NCBI RefSeq assembly: GCF_002834385.1
Contig: NZ_PITQ01000010.1
Location: 1-64,000 of the forward strand
Source of the DNA: Rahnella sp. AA
GTDB lineage: Bacteria; Pseudomonadota; Gammaproteobacteria; Enterobacterales; Enterobacteriaceae
Reading direction: 5' to 3'
DNA length: 64,000 nucleotides
In this document: positions 1-9,800 of the stretch, in pieces
Layout of the letters: each line of letters begins with the position of its first letter
Numbering within the stretch: position 1 is the stretch's first letter
Position numbers and translations under genes: made by a program
The notes under the pieces: model-generated
Databases searched by the model: none
Told to the model about the DNA's origin: nothing
What the model saw: only the letters and a program-made list of their open reading frames with translations

Positions 1-3000
1 TGCTGACCGCGAACAGCCTGACCAACGGCGGGCAGCTGCAGGGCCAGCAGAGCCTGCAGGCCAGGGTACAAAACGGCATCACCAACCTGAGCGGCGGCAC
101 GCTGCGCAGCCAGGGGACGTTAGATTTAGGCGCGCAGTCGCTCCTCAATCAGGGGCAACTCCAGGGCGATGGCGTCAGTCATCTCACGCTTTCCGATAAC
201 CTGAATAATCAGGGCACCTTGCTGACCGGTAGCCGCCTGACGGTGTCTGCGCCAACGCTGACGAATACGGGTATTTTGCAGGCTCAGGGGCTGACGATGT
301 CCGGCGGAACGCTGAACAACGGCGGCACGCTGACCGGGCAGGGCGACAGTACGGTCAGCGTGTCGCAGGTGACCAATCAGGGGCAACTTCAGGGTGACCG
401 TTTGCAACTGACCGGGAACGCCCTGCACAACACCGGCATCGTTCTGGGCAGCCAGACGCTGGGGCTTAACCTGCAGAACGCCGACAATCAGGCGGGCGGC
501 AAACTTTACAGCGCCGGTAACCTGACGCTGGTGACGCCGTTGCTTAATCAGGCCGGCAGCCTGCTGGCCCTGGGCGATATGACGCTGCAACTCGGGTCGG
601 GCTTCACCCAGACCGGCACACTGGCGGCAGGGCAGAACCTGAACCTCAGCACGCAGGGCGACCTGAACATCCTCGGTACCTTGCAGGGCAACGGCATTCA
701 GCTCAGTGCCACGGGTAACTTTGCCAACAGCGGTCAGCTGCGCGGCGGCAGCGGCACGGTGGGCGTAGACGCGAACAACATCACGCTCAATGGCAGCGGC
801 AGCGTGCAGTCCGGCGGGGATATTCGTCTCGCCAGCCGTGGCGTGCTCAACAACAGCGGCTTTGTCGGTGGCGCAGGCAACGTGGTGATGTCCGCAGCGG
901 GTCAGCTGGCGAACAGCGCGCTGCTGTATGCCGGTAACAACATGCAGCTGCTGGCGGACAGCATCCACAACAACTACGGCGATATTCTGGCGGGCAACAG
1001 CCTGTGGCTGCAGCGCGACGCGGCGGGCAACGCCAGCAGTGAAGTTGTCAACACCTCGGGCGATATCGAAACTACCAACGGTGACATCACCATTAACACC
1101 GGACACCTGCTGAACCAGCGTGACGGGCTGAGTGTGTCAGACATTTCAGATATTGCTCAAGGTGTGCCCGCGTGGGTTGGTGAAGCTTCGCACACTGTAC
1201 CTATAACAAGCCTGAAAGAGAGTGAACTCGGTTACTACATACATACAACCCACCAGGCAGGAAGTCCTGGGCACGGAAACGGTGGTGATACGGATTCCTA
1301 CATCATGGCTCCACTCGCAAGCGTCGCGACTCAAAGATACCTGGTGCGCACCTCTACAGTAAACGCGTCAGCCAGTGGTGGCGCCGGACGTATTGCTGCT
1401 AACCATAATCTTCAGATTAATTCAGGTAAGTTAGACAACTTAGCCAGCAACATTCTGGCAGGTGGCGTCATTACGTTGACTGGTACTGATTTAAATAACC
1501 AGTCTTATCAAGCAGGAACAGTGAATGAGTATCTGACGTATGTCTACAGCGGTCCTGTCGCGGAATATAAATTCAACACTAATTATGGCTACGATAATGT
1601 AGGTAGAAGTGCCAACGATAGCCTCGTTTACAACCTCACCGGTGCCCCTGAATACGAAACTGTCAGCACCGGCGAAGGCCTCCGCTCTGTCATTCAGGCC
1701 GGTGGGGCGGTCAACGCCAGTTTCAGCAACAACATCAGCAACACCACCACGACCGCCAATGCGGGTGGTTTATCACACGCCATCAGCGCACCGGGAATAA
1801 GCGGCACATCAGGCCTGCAACAGGTCGGTGGTGTGCAAAGTCAGCAACTGGCGGCGGGTAAAAACCTGACCGTTGGTTCCGTTCAGTGGACTGATTCCGT
1901 CAGCAATGCTTTGCAGCAAATCGGTAACCGGGGCGCGGCGCTGACCGATTATCCGCTGCCGGCCGGCAATAACGGCCTGTTTGTGGCGAGTCAGGATCCA
2001 TCCAGCCCGTATCTCATCACCACCAACCCGCAGCTCGGCAGCATTGGCAAAACAGATCCCTCGCTGTTCAATGCCCTGAATGACTATCTTGCACGACCAA
2101 CGTCTGCGGTATCCGCCGTTGACAAACAGGCCACACCGGGTAGCGCAGCCCTGACCTTTGCGTCTCTTTCCGGCACGCCGGTGGCCGGGCAGGTAGCCAG
2201 CCGGGCCGTGCAGCCGGGAACCCCATCTAATCCGCGCATTGAAACCGCGCCGGCCTATACCGACGAAAGCCAGTTCATCGGCTCGGCCTACTTTATGAAC
2301 CGGCTGAACCTGACGCCGGATTACGACTACAAATTCCTCGGTGATGCGGCGTTTGATACCCGCTACGTTGATAACGCGGTGCTGAGCCAGACCGGCCAGC
2401 GCTATATCGGCGGCACCGGCTCTGACCTGGCGCAGATGCAGTACCTGATAGACAACGCCGCCGGGCAGCAGGCCGGGCTGGGCCTGCAGTTAGGCGTCAG
2501 CCTGACGCCGGAACAGGTGGCGGCGCTGACCAAAAGCATCGTCTGGTGGGAGAAAACCACCGTCGACGGCCAGACCGTCCTTGCGCCAAAACTGTATCTC
2601 TCCGCAAACGACACGAATGCCGTCACCGGCAGCGTGATTTCCGGGAACACCGTCAACCTCGACGCCGGGCATATCGTCAACGCCGGCAGCACGCTTCAGG
2701 CGCAAACCCAGCTGGCGGCGAAAAGCAGCAGCACGCTGGATAACCTCAGCGCCGGGCTGATTGCCTCCGGCGGCAGCCTGCAGCTGAGCGCGCTGGGGGA
2801 TATCAATAACATCGGTTCCTCCATCAGCGGGCAGACCGTCGCACTGGCTTCGGTCAGCGGTGACATCAATAACGTCACGCAGGCGCAGCAGTGGACGGCG
2901 GCACCGGCCACCGGCAGAGGCAAAACGGCGCAACTGACGTTCAGCGATACCCAGACCGGCGATGTTGCGGGCATTTCGGCCACCGGCGGCCTTGCGCTGA

Positions 3001-6000
3001 CGGCGGGGAATAATATCAACAACACCGGTGCCAAACTGACCGCCGGGAGCGATTTGCAACTGGTCGCGCTGGGCGATATCAACATCACCGGCAATGCGCT
3101 GAGCACCAGTAAATCGACGGCGAAAACGAGCGCGCAGACCACCGGCAGCCAGGCCAGTGAAGTCAGTGCGGGCGGTAGTCTGTCGGCCAGCGCCGGTAAC
3201 AACCTGACGGTCGCAGGCAGTGCCGTCACCGCCAAAGGCGACACCACGCTGGCGGCGGTAAACGACATCAACCTCAACGCGATGGACAAAAGCAGCCATC
3301 AGACCAGCGGTAAAAATAAAGCTGACGACAACAACGCCACCCGCACGGTGGTGAGCAGCGGCGGCGACCTGACGCTCAGCGCGGGCCGTGACCTCAACTC
3401 GCAGGCGGCGCAGCTGACCGCCGACCTTAACGCCTCGCTCAGCGCCGGTCGCGACGTCAACCTGAACGCGCAGCAGACCGGCACCTACAGCGAAACCCAC
3501 GGCAATAAAAGCGTGAGTATCCGTGAAAATGTCGGGCAGGAAGGCACGACGGTTTCCAGCGGCGGGAGCACCACGATTGCTGCCGGACGGGATATCACCA
3601 CACAAGCCGCGCAGGTTGAGGCCACCGGCGACCTGGCCCTGAACGCCGGGCGTGACGTGAACATCACCACCGCGCAGGAAAGCCAGTACAGCTACGACGA
3701 GAAGACCAAAACCAAGAAACACCTGTTCTCTAAAACGACCACGCATACCGTGGCAGAGGATTACGCCACCACGGAAAAGGCCTCACAGCTGAGCGGCGAT
3801 AAAGTCTCAGTTGTCGCCGGGCAGGACCTGACGGTGAAAGGCTCATCAGTGGTCGGTGACGGGGATGTGACGCTGAAAGCGGGGAATGATGTCGATATCG
3901 TTGCCGCCACCGACACCAGTTCCAGCTACCGCCTGAGTGAGACTAAAAAAAGCGGGCTGATGGGTACGGGGGGCTTTGGTGTCACCATTGGCAGCGCCCA
4001 ATCCCGGCACCAGGTCAATGAGGATGGTACCACTCAGAGCCAGAGTGTGAGCACTATTGGTTCAACCGGCGGCAACGCAAATATTATTGCCGGTGAACAG
4101 GCGCACATCAGCGGTGCAGATGTGATTGCCGATAAAAATCTGAATGTTGTCGCGGGTGAAATAGTGGTTGACCCCGGTAACGATTTGTTGAGACGTAAAG
4201 AGAGTTACGAGCAGAAAAAGAGCGGCCTGACACTGTCAGTATCCAGCCCGGTGACCGATGCCATTCTGGCCGCCAACAGCACGCTGAAACGTAGCGGAGA
4301 AGTCAGCGATGAACGGCTGAAAACGCTGTATGCCGTGCAGACGGTCGATAATGCATGGATAGCCGTTGCAGGTGCGCCTTCTATGGCGGCTGATATTGCA
4401 CAAGGCAATATGAATGCCGTGAAGGTGGAAGTCAGCGTAGGTTCCAGTAAAAGTTCATCTGAGTCCAATTCCACACAAAATCAGGTACGCGGCAGTACGC
4501 TCAGCGCAGGTGGAAATACTACGCTGGTGGCAACGGGTAACAAAGGTACCAGCGGTGATCTCCATATCAGCGGCAGTGGTGTGACGGGCAGTAATGTCAC
4601 CCTTGTGGCGCAGAATGATCTGTTGCTGGATGCCGCATCGAACAATACCGAACAAACCAGTAAGAATAACAGCAGCGGCTGGAACGTCGGTGTGCATATA
4701 TCGCTGGGTCAGGAAACCGGAATTGGTGTCTCAGCCAGTGGTTACCAGTCAAAAGGAACGGCTGACGGTAAGAGTACTGAGTATGTCAATACGCGCGTCA
4801 ACGCCAGCGACACGCTTAGCCTGAGCAGCGGACGGGATACGGTGATCTCCGGTGCGCAGGCATTGGGCGAAAAAATCACTGCAGAGGTGGGACGTAACCT
4901 GACGGTAACCAGCTTGCAGGATACCGACGCGTATCACAGCCAGCAGAAAAGTGTCAGCGGCGGTGCCAGTTTCACTTTCGGATCAATGACCGGCTCGGCC
5001 TCCCTGAGTATCAATAAAAGCAAAACTGACAGCAACTACGCCAGCGTCGGTGATCAAAGCGGGTTATTTGCCGGGGATAAAGGGTTCGATATTACGGTCG
5101 GCAACCATACCCAACTGGATGGGGCAGTCATAGCCAGTACCGCAACGGCAGATAAGAACCTGCTTGATACCGGTTCGCTGGGCTGGCGGGATATCGAGAA
5201 CAAAGCGCAGTACAGCGCAAGTAGCCAAGGTCTTGCCGCGGGTTTCTCATCGGAAAAAAATGATAAAGGCGAACGGGTTAACGGTGGGGGTGTTGTCCCC
5301 GTTATTGGTGTTAAGAGCAGCGGTGATGCTTCAGGTACAACGCAATCGGCCATTGCCGCAGGCAGCATTGTCATCCGGGATGGTGAGAAGCAGACGCAGG
5401 ATATTGCAGGGCTAAGCCGCGATACTGACCATGCCAATGGTCATATCGATAAAATTTTCGATGCGAAGAAAATCGCTGAGCAACAGGAACTGGCGGCTGT
5501 ATTCGGGCAGATGGCGAACTCAGCGGCCGGCGATCTTGGCGTGGCGATGGGCTGGGGACCGGATAGCCCCGAAAAAGCCGCTATTCACGGTGTGATAGGG
5601 GCAATCCAGGCAAGTTTCGGTGGCGGTAATGCGCTGGCAGGCGGGCTGGCCGGGATGAGCAGCGAAGCGTTTGGCCAGATGGTCGATACTTATCTGAGCA
5701 ACAACACGCAACTGGACCGCAATGAAAGAGGGGCCATCACCCAGTGGGCTGCGGCGCTGAGTGGTAGCGCAATCGGTGGGGTGATCGGTGGAACGAGCGG
5801 TGCGCAGTCTGGTGCTGCGGCATCGCTGGATGCGGAACGTTATAACCGGCAATTGCATCCTGATGAAGTAGCCCGGATCCAGCAACTGTCTGGGGGAGAT
5901 AAAGACAAAGAAGCCCGTCTGAAAGCGGCAGCTTGTGCGCTGGTCAAATGTTCCGCAGAGTTTGCGGAAGGTTCTCCGGATTATGTGAAAGCGCAGGCGC

Positions 6001-6845
6001 TGGAGCAGTTAGGTAACAGTGATGCGTATGCAGCAGAACGTGCACAACTGTCATCCCAGAGTGGTGGCCAACTGATTTATGCCATGGGCAGTAATGCCAG
6101 TGCCAGCCTGCCAATGTTCGGGTATTCGGTCAGCGATCAAACCGGGGATGCGCTGTCTCACTATGGTGTGGGGACACGTTTAAGTGGTTTGACGCAATTT
6201 GCCGGAGGAGAACTCCAGGCGGTAAGTGGCGCGGCAATATGCACTACCAGCGCGGGTGTAGCTTGTCTGGCAGGCAGTTATCTGGCAGCCTCAGGGCTGG
6301 ATACGGCGAATGCAGGTTTTAATACCTTCCTGTCTGGTGTCAACCAAAAAACCAGCGGTGCGTATTTGCTGGAAGGGTTGGGAGTATCTCCGGCTTATTC
6401 GGAGGGAATTTATGGTCTGACTCAGGCGGGGGCTGCGGGAATTGGGTCATGGAGTTCGAGTGGTGTAGGTGCCGTTGCGCAAGAGACGGTTACCGGTGTA
6501 AAAGATGTGGTACCAAATCCAGGTAAAACAGCTGTTTATACTTCAACGGCAGAAGATGGTACGGTGCAGTATGTTGGTATTACCGATAATCTTGAAGCAC
6601 GGGCAGCCGCACACTTATCCCAGAAAGGTATCGAAATTGATGCAATTCCTGGTCTCCAGAATATATCGCGCAGTGATGCGAGAGCGGTTGAGCAAGTGCT
6701 AATTGAATATCATGGTTTAGGTAAAGATGGTGGCTCATTGATTAATAAGATCAACAGCATATCTAAAGCTAATCCTGTTTACGCGGAGTCTCTCTCTAGG
6801 GGCGTGGCTCTTTTAAAATCAGTTAGATATCCAGGATTTAAATGA
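1..6845 (+). CDS. cdiA: CdiA-type contact-dependent inhibition exoprotein, 3' part, with GIY-YIG-like toxin tip
   Basis: The frame is open from base 3, so the gene starts upstream of the window. Up to about nt 4900 the protein is made of short filamentous-haemagglutinin repeats rich in N, G, L and T (patterns such as LTNGGQLQG and LNAGRDVN), the beta-helix of two-partner-secretion exoproteins. Around nt 5460-6450 lies a glycine/alanine-rich pre-toxin region (FGGGNALAGGLAGMSSEAFG, then SYLAASGLDTANAGFN). The last ~110 codons carry a GIY-YIG-nuclease-like pattern: VYTS at about nt 6534, YVGIT at 6570, an Arg/His stretch (RAAAH) and a Glu in VEQVLIEY near 6690. I see no VENN motif; the boundary is marked instead by GLGVSPAYSEGIYGLTQ, which is repeated in the downstream cassettes. 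By family knowledge it would be exported by a CdiB partner (outside the window) and deliver the tip nuclease into neighbours. Base composition falls in the tip, as expected for an exchanged cassette. Confidence 0.9.
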   Translation, partial: LTANSLTNGGQLQGQQSLQARVQNGITNLSGGTLRSQGTLDLGAQSLLNQGQLQGDGVSHLTLSDNLNNQGTLLTGSRLTVSAPTLTNTGILQAQGLTMSGGTLNNGGTLTGQGDSTVSVSQVTNQGQLQGDRLQLTGNALHNTGIVLGSQTLGLNLQNADNQAGGKLYSAGNLTLVTPLLNQAGSLLALGDMTLQLGSGFTQTGTLAAGQNLNLSTQGDLNILGTLQGNGIQLSATGNFANSGQLRGGSGTVGVDANNITLNGSGSVQSGGDIRLASRGVLNNSGFVGGAGNVVMSAAGQLANSALLYAGNNMQLLADSIHNNYGDILAGNSLWLQRDAAGNASSEVVNTSGDIETTNGDITINTGHLLNQRDGLSVSDISDIAQGVPAWVGEASHTVPITSLKESELGYYIHTTHQAGSPGHGNGGDTDSYIMAPLASVATQRYLVRTSTVNASASGGAGRIAANHNLQINSGKLDNLASNILAGGVITLTGTDLNNQSYQAGTVNEYLTYVYSGPVAEYKFNTNYGYDNVGRSANDSLVYNLTGAPEYETVSTGEGLRSVIQAGGAVNASFSNNISNTTTTANAGGLSHAISAPGISGTSGLQQVGGVQSQQLAAGKNLTVGSVQWTDSVSNALQQIGNRGAALTDYPLPAGNNGLFVASQDPSSPYLITTNPQLGSIGKTDPSLFNALNDYLARPTSAVSAVDKQATPGSAALTFASLSGTPVAGQVASRAVQPGTPSNPRIETAPAYTDESQFIGSAYFMNRLNLTPDYDYKFLGDAAFDTRYVDNAVLSQTGQRYIGGTGSDLAQMQYLIDNAAGQQAGLGLQLGVSLTPEQVAALTKSIVWWEKTTVDGQTVLAPKLYLSANDTNAVTGSVISGNTVNLDAGHIVNAGSTLQAQTQLAAKSSSTLDNLSAGLIASGGSLQLSALGDINNIGSSISGQTVALASVSGDINNVTQAQQWTAAPATGRGKTAQLTFSDTQTGDVAGISATGGLALTAGNNINNTGAKLTAGSDLQLVALGDINITGNALSTSKSTAKTSAQTTGSQASEVSAGGSLSASAGNNLTVAGSAVTAKGDTTLAAVNDINLNAMDKSSHQTSGKNKADDNNATRTVVSSGGDLTLSAGRDLNSQAAQLTADLNASLSAGRDVNLNAQQTGTYSETHGNKSVSIRENVGQEGTTVSSGGSTTIAAGRDITTQAAQVEATGDLALNAGRDVNITTAQESQYSYDEKTKTKKHLFSKTTTHTVAEDYATTEKASQLSGDKVSVVAGQDLTVKGSSVVGDGDVTLKAGNDVDIVAATDTSSSYRLSETKKSGLMGTGGFGVTIGSAQSRHQVNEDGTTQSQSVSTIGSTGGNANIIAGEQAHISGADVIADKNLNVVAGEIVVDPGNDLLRRKESYEQKKSGLTLSVSSPVTDAILAANSTLKRSGEVSDERLKTLYAVQTVDNAWIAVAGAPSMAADIAQGNMNAVKVEVSVGSSKSSSESNSTQNQVRGSTLSAGGNTTLVATGNKGTSGDLHISGSGVTGSNVTLVAQNDLLLDAASNNTEQTSKNNSSGWNVGVHISLGQETGIGVSASGYQSKGTADGKSTEYVNTRVNASDTLSLSSGRDTVISGAQALGEKITAEVGRNLTVTSLQDTDAYHSQQKSVSGGASFTFGSMTGSASLSINKSKTDSNYASVGDQSGLFAGDKGFDITVGNHTQLDGAVIASTATADKNLLDTGSLGWRDIENKAQYSASSQGLAAGFSSEKNDKGERVNGGGVVPVIGVKSSGDASGTTQSAIAAGSIVIRDGEKQTQDIAGLSRDTDHANGHIDKIFDAKKIAEQQELAAVFGQMANSAAGDLGVAMGWGPDSPEKAAIHGVIGAIQASFGGGNALAGGLAGMSSEAFGQMVDTYLSNNTQLDRNERGAITQWAAALSGSAIGGVIGGTSGAQSGAAASLDAERYNRQLHPDEVARIQQLSGGDKDKEARLKAAACALVKCSAEFAEGSPDYVKAQALEQLGNSDAYAAERAQLSSQSGGQLIYAMGSNASASLPMFGYSVSDQTGDALSHYGVGTRLSGLTQFAGGELQAVSGAAICTTSAGVACLAGSYLAASGLDTANAGFNTFLSGVNQKTSGAYLLEGLGVSPAYSEGIYGLTQAGAAGIGSWSSSGVGAVAQETVTGVKDVVPNPGKTAVYTSTAEDGTVQYVGITDNLEARAAAHLSQKGIEIDAIPGLQNISRSDARAVEQVLIEYHGLGKDGGSLINKINSISKANPVYAESLSRGVALLKSVRYPGFK

Positions 6846-7297
6846 TGATCAAAATTGGAGATGTATTTGCAATAGCAACTACGAGTGGAAAAGCATATTT
6901 CCAGTTTGTAAAAAAAATCTCTCCTATGGGGTCGTTAATTCGTGTCCTGCCAGGCACGTATGAAGCTGAGCCGGATTTGGATAACTTGGTGGAGGAAAAA
7001 ACTAATTTCTGGATTTTTTTTCCGATTGCGGCAGCTCTTAAACAAGGAATTATTCAAAAAACCAAGGGCTGTGCTATTCCTGCGCACTCCAAGGATACTC
7101 CAATCTTCCGTGCAGGGATGGTAAACCCGTCAACTGGGCGTGTTGAGACTTGGTGGTTTTGGAACGGGGAAAAAGAATGGGAAGTTGGCGAAATTACCGA
7201 AGAACAACGTAAGTTTCCTATACGTGGAACGTGGAACGATACGCTACTGGTTCAGAGAATTGAAGAGGGTTGGCTGCCGGAAAAGGATAGGCGTTAG
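6842..7297 (+). CDS. cdiI: CDI immunity protein for the GIY-YIG-like toxin (Imm26-like)
   Basis: A 151-codon gene whose ATG overlaps the cdiA stop in the junction AAATGATGA. This is the classic position for the immunity gene that protects the producer and its siblings. The product is cytoplasmic-looking (no signal peptide or membrane segment) and rich in aromatic residues. The opening IKIGDVFAI followed by alternating hydrophobic strands resembles the Imm26 type of polymorphic-toxin immunity proteins, a similarity from memory. Two adjacent ATGs (6842 and 6845) could both serve as start. A copy of the cdiA pre-toxin linker begins directly after its stop, so the pair is one complete exchangeable cassette. 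Confidence 0.75.
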   Translation: MMIKIGDVFAIATTSGKAYFQFVKKISPMGSLIRVLPGTYEAEPDLDNLVEEKTNFWIFFPIAAALKQGIIQKTKGCAIPAHSKDTPIFRAGMVNPSTGRVETWWFWNGEKEWEVGEITEEQRKFPIRGTWNDTLLVQRIEEGWLPEKDRR

Positions 7298-8228
7298 CTG
7301 GCGAACCAACTGATTTATGCCATGGGCAGTAATGCCAGTGCCAGTCTGCCAATGTTTGGGTATTCGGTCAGCGACCAAACCGGGGATGCGCAGTCTCACT
7401 TCGGTGAGGGGACACATCTAGGCGGTTTAGTACAAACCACATGAGGAGAACTGCAGGCTTTGGGTGACATGGGCAATGTGCACAACCGGCTTGACTTGTC
7501 TGGCAGGCAGTTATCTGGCAGCCTCAGGTATAGATACTGCTAATTCAGGTTTTAACGCCTTATCGTCTGGTGTTGGCCAAAAAACCAGCGGTGCGTATTT
7601 GCTGGAAGGGTTGGGAGTATCTCCGGCTTATTCGGAGGGAATTTATGGTCTGACTCAAATTGGTGCGTCGGGGCTAAAAGCTAGAGCCGGTGTACTATCC
7701 GGCACTACAAAAGTGGATACTGGAAATCTAATTGATGGGGCTGGAGCCGGAGATGTATACCAAGCTAAAATTAAGATAGAGTATAATCCTGAAGGGTAAT
7801 ATATTAATCAAACATCTCATTTTTCTGGTGGGGGTAATTTATGTGGTCCAACAAGCTGTGCTATGATTATCAGTGATAATAATGGAGATGTGGTCGATTT
7901 AGATTCGGTTGTTAAACAGTTCAATAATATTAGACCTACAGGAGTTAATGCTAACGAAATACGGGCTGTGTTATCTAAAAATGGAATTGAAAACACGGCA
8001 ACAACAAATTTAACTCCTAATCAATTGAAAGCGTTAGGTTCGAATAATATACCATCGATAGTCGCAATAACTGCTGGCGGTCAAGGGCATTTTATTGTGG
8101 TTGATTCTTATAAGCAGATTGACGGGGTTGGGTATTATATGATAAGAGATCCTTATAATGGTCCTGCTGGTATTAGAGCCGATTTTTTATATAGTAAGAT
8201 GACTGGGAATGGGGTGACACTAAAATGA
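7298..8228 (+). pseudogene. Orphan cdiA C-terminus 1: pre-toxin linker plus papain/C39-like cysteine peptidase toxin, interrupted
   Basis: Bases ~7305-7660 repeat the cdiA linker of 6065-6430, including 81 identical bases (7577-7657 versus 6344-6424). The repeat is damaged: a TGA near 7443 and a frame change follow LGGLVQTT. From 7464 the frame is open through the linker (AYLLEGLGVSPAYSEGIYG) to an in-frame TAA at 7797-7799. After that stop the same frame continues to 8228 with NLCGPTSCAM (nucleophile Cys), GHFIVVD (His) and RDPYNG (Asp), the order expected for a C39/papain-like peptidase. So the toxin domain itself is split by a single nonsense codon. It lacks its own promoter, signal peptide and beta-helix, as usual for displaced CDI toxin modules that can be recombined onto cdiA. 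Confidence 0.75.
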
Positions 8229-8605
8229 TGAGTATAAATCAGATAATAAAATCATCCATTCGGAATGAGCTGATATCTTTATCTGCTTGGTTAGTAAGTA
8301 TAGATGAGTATTTTTATTTGATTGATTATGATGAAAATAGCGACTACTCAAAGTCTCCCAGGTTGCTAATTGAAAATAAAGGCCTGTTAGATATTTTTAA
8401 AAGTGATGGGAGGATATTGTTTAATGGTGGAGGGCCTCTGCTACTTCATCCGGTAAAAGTTAAGGGATATATATTTACTGAACCATTGAGTGAGAATAAA
8501 ATTCTTTATTTAAAAGGAATTTTTATTAAAAGTGAAAATAACTGGCTGCAAGTCAATCTCGATTTGCCAAATAAGGGGCTTTTAGATTGGAATGATATTT
8601 TTTAA
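8225..8605 (+). CDS. Orphan immunity protein 1 (partner of the C39-like toxin)
   Basis: A 126-codon intact gene starting in the toxin stop with the same AAATGATGA junction seen at cdiA/cdiI. It is AT-rich (many K, I, N and D codons) compared with cdiA. The product, MSINQIIKSSIRNELISL onward, has no signal peptide or obvious membrane segment. I do not recognise the family; its role as the antidote of the C39-like toxin is inferred from position, overlap and composition. Two tandem ATGs (8225, 8228) are possible starts. Unlike the toxin before it, it shows no disruption, which fits selection to keep immunity after the toxin is lost. Confidence 0.6.
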   Translation: MMSINQIIKSSIRNELISLSAWLVSIDEYFYLIDYDENSDYSKSPRLLIENKGLLDIFKSDGRILFNGGGPLLLHPVKVKGYIFTEPLSENKILYLKGIFIKSENNWLQVNLDLPNKGLLDWNDIF

Positions 8606-8684
8606 AAAGTGATTGTTTGTTATAGCCACTTCTCCAGAAACCATTGGAGCGTAGTGACTTTAATATTTAGATCTTTCACCTGAT

Positions 8685-9201
8685 TATTCGGAGGGGATTT
8701 ATGGTCTGACGCAATTTGGGCCAGCGGTGATTGGCTGAGTAGGAAAAACAACATCAGTTACTGCCGATGTGGATGCAAAAGGCGCTGGCAGTGTCATATT
8801 CCACGCGGCTGATGATATTCGATTCTCGAAAAATACCATTTCATTCATTAAAACTGATCGAGAAACGCGTGCAAATTACACATACGACGATTTGGTACAA
8901 AGCATGCGGACTAATGGTTGGAAAGGTGATCCAGTTGACGTCGTTAAAATGCCTGATGGCAAGCTGACTAGCATGGATAACACTCGCATTGCAGCGGCCA
9001 AGGAGGCAGGGATTGACGTTAATGCTAGCGTCCGTGGATTTGATGATCCATTGACGCCAGCTATCAAAGAGGCCAGGGGGGCAGAATTTTAATACTTGGG
9101 GTGAGGCCATTACTGGTCGTATAAACAAACAGTCAGGGGGGGCTACTTCCAATCCTTACGGTTCAACAGAACCACCACGTATTTCTGGATGTGCTAAATA
9201 A
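8685..9201 (+). pseudogene. Orphan cdiA C-terminus 2: ParB/sulfiredoxin-fold-like toxin, interrupted twice
   Basis: The segment begins with a third, short copy of the linker (YSEGIYGLTQ at ~8688-8717), then FGPAVIG, an in-frame TGA and VGKTTSVTADVDAKGAG. The toxin domain follows: SVIFHAADDIRFSKNTISF, YTYDDLVQSMRTNGWKGDP, PVDVVKMPDGKLTSMDNTR. I recognise this as the ParB-like domain often found at the ends of Rhs/CDI toxins. At about 9074-9080 a run of six G shifts the frame (stop at ~9090). With five G the protein would continue FNTWGEAITGRINKQSGG to the TAA at 9199-9201. The domain is therefore nearly complete in sequence but broken by one stop and one homopolymer slip. Confidence 0.65.
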
Positions 9202-9629
9202 TGAAGCCTTTTTTGTACGACCTTCCAATTTTACCCAATAGTTTTGAATTTCCTGTTGACTATTTAGATGTGGTTTTAGCTGATGAGTTTTTAGATATAG
9301 AGCCTTGGCGGCTTCTATCGAAAGATATGGCGACATCTCTTTTTTATTACAGCTCGATGCTTTTGAAGTTTTCGGGGGCTGCCCTGGTTCCCTTTGCAAT
9401 TATTCAAGATGAGTCAGGGCTGTATAATGATGGCTGGGTTGTTCTTGCTTGTTTTGATGGGGGAGGGAAGGAAGGCATTACGGGTGTCCGGATTTATGAT
9501 TATTCAAAACCGAAGTTGAGCCCTTGGGATAATTTGTCTTATTCTGGTTTCTCTGAATGGTTTAGTGCTGCCAAAGAAGAGTCCTCCCGCTATAAAGCCG
9601 AGCAAGCCGAAGACAAAGGCTATTCCTGA
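9201..9629 (+). CDS. Orphan immunity protein 2 (SUKH/SMI1-like?)
   Basis: A 142-codon intact gene whose ATG overlaps the final TAA of the corrected ParB-like toxin frame (TAATG). The overlap supports the idea that the toxin originally ran through the poly-G site. The product is acidic and aromatic, with no signal peptide. Stretches such as FAIIQDESG, DGWVVLACFDGGG and SFSEWF-like WFSAAKEE resemble the SMI1/KNR4 (SUKH) immunity superfamily, but I hold that only loosely. Its job as antidote to the preceding toxin is inferred from position. A stem (9692-9721) follows at short distance. Confidence 0.55.
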   Translation: MKPFLYDLPILPNSFEFPVDYLDVVLADEFLDIEPWRLLSKDMATSLFYYSSMLLKFSGAALVPFAIIQDESGLYNDGWVVLACFDGGGKEGITGVRIYDYSKPKLSPWDNLSYSGFSEWFSAAKEESSRYKAEQAEDKGYS

Positions 9630-9691
9630 TATATGAAAAAATAGGGGACATGACTGGTTAACCATACATCATTTTCAGCCTGAAAAAACGT

Positions 9692-9721
9692 GAATCCCTG
9701 TTTATACATTCGCAGGGATTC
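9692..9721 (+). terminator. Stem-loop after orphan immunity gene 2
   Basis: A nine-base perfect stem, GAATCCCTG at 9692-9700 pairing with CAGGGATTC at 9713-9721, around a 12-base loop. There is no clear T-run after it, so it is a weak terminator candidate on its own. Confidence 0.35.
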
Positions 9722-9800
9722 AATCTTCAGAACTACTGGTTTACCGTAGCGTTGCCCAACTGATGATGATGATTGTGATCTTGATTAATTGATTGATTGA

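Noticed and set aside
126-1106. Long open frame on the minus strand inside cdiA (326 codons); a similar one at 2490-3746
   Set aside because: These are mirror images of the repetitive, GC-rich FHA coding strand. They have no ribosome site and no recognisable domain, and the plus-strand frame is clearly real.
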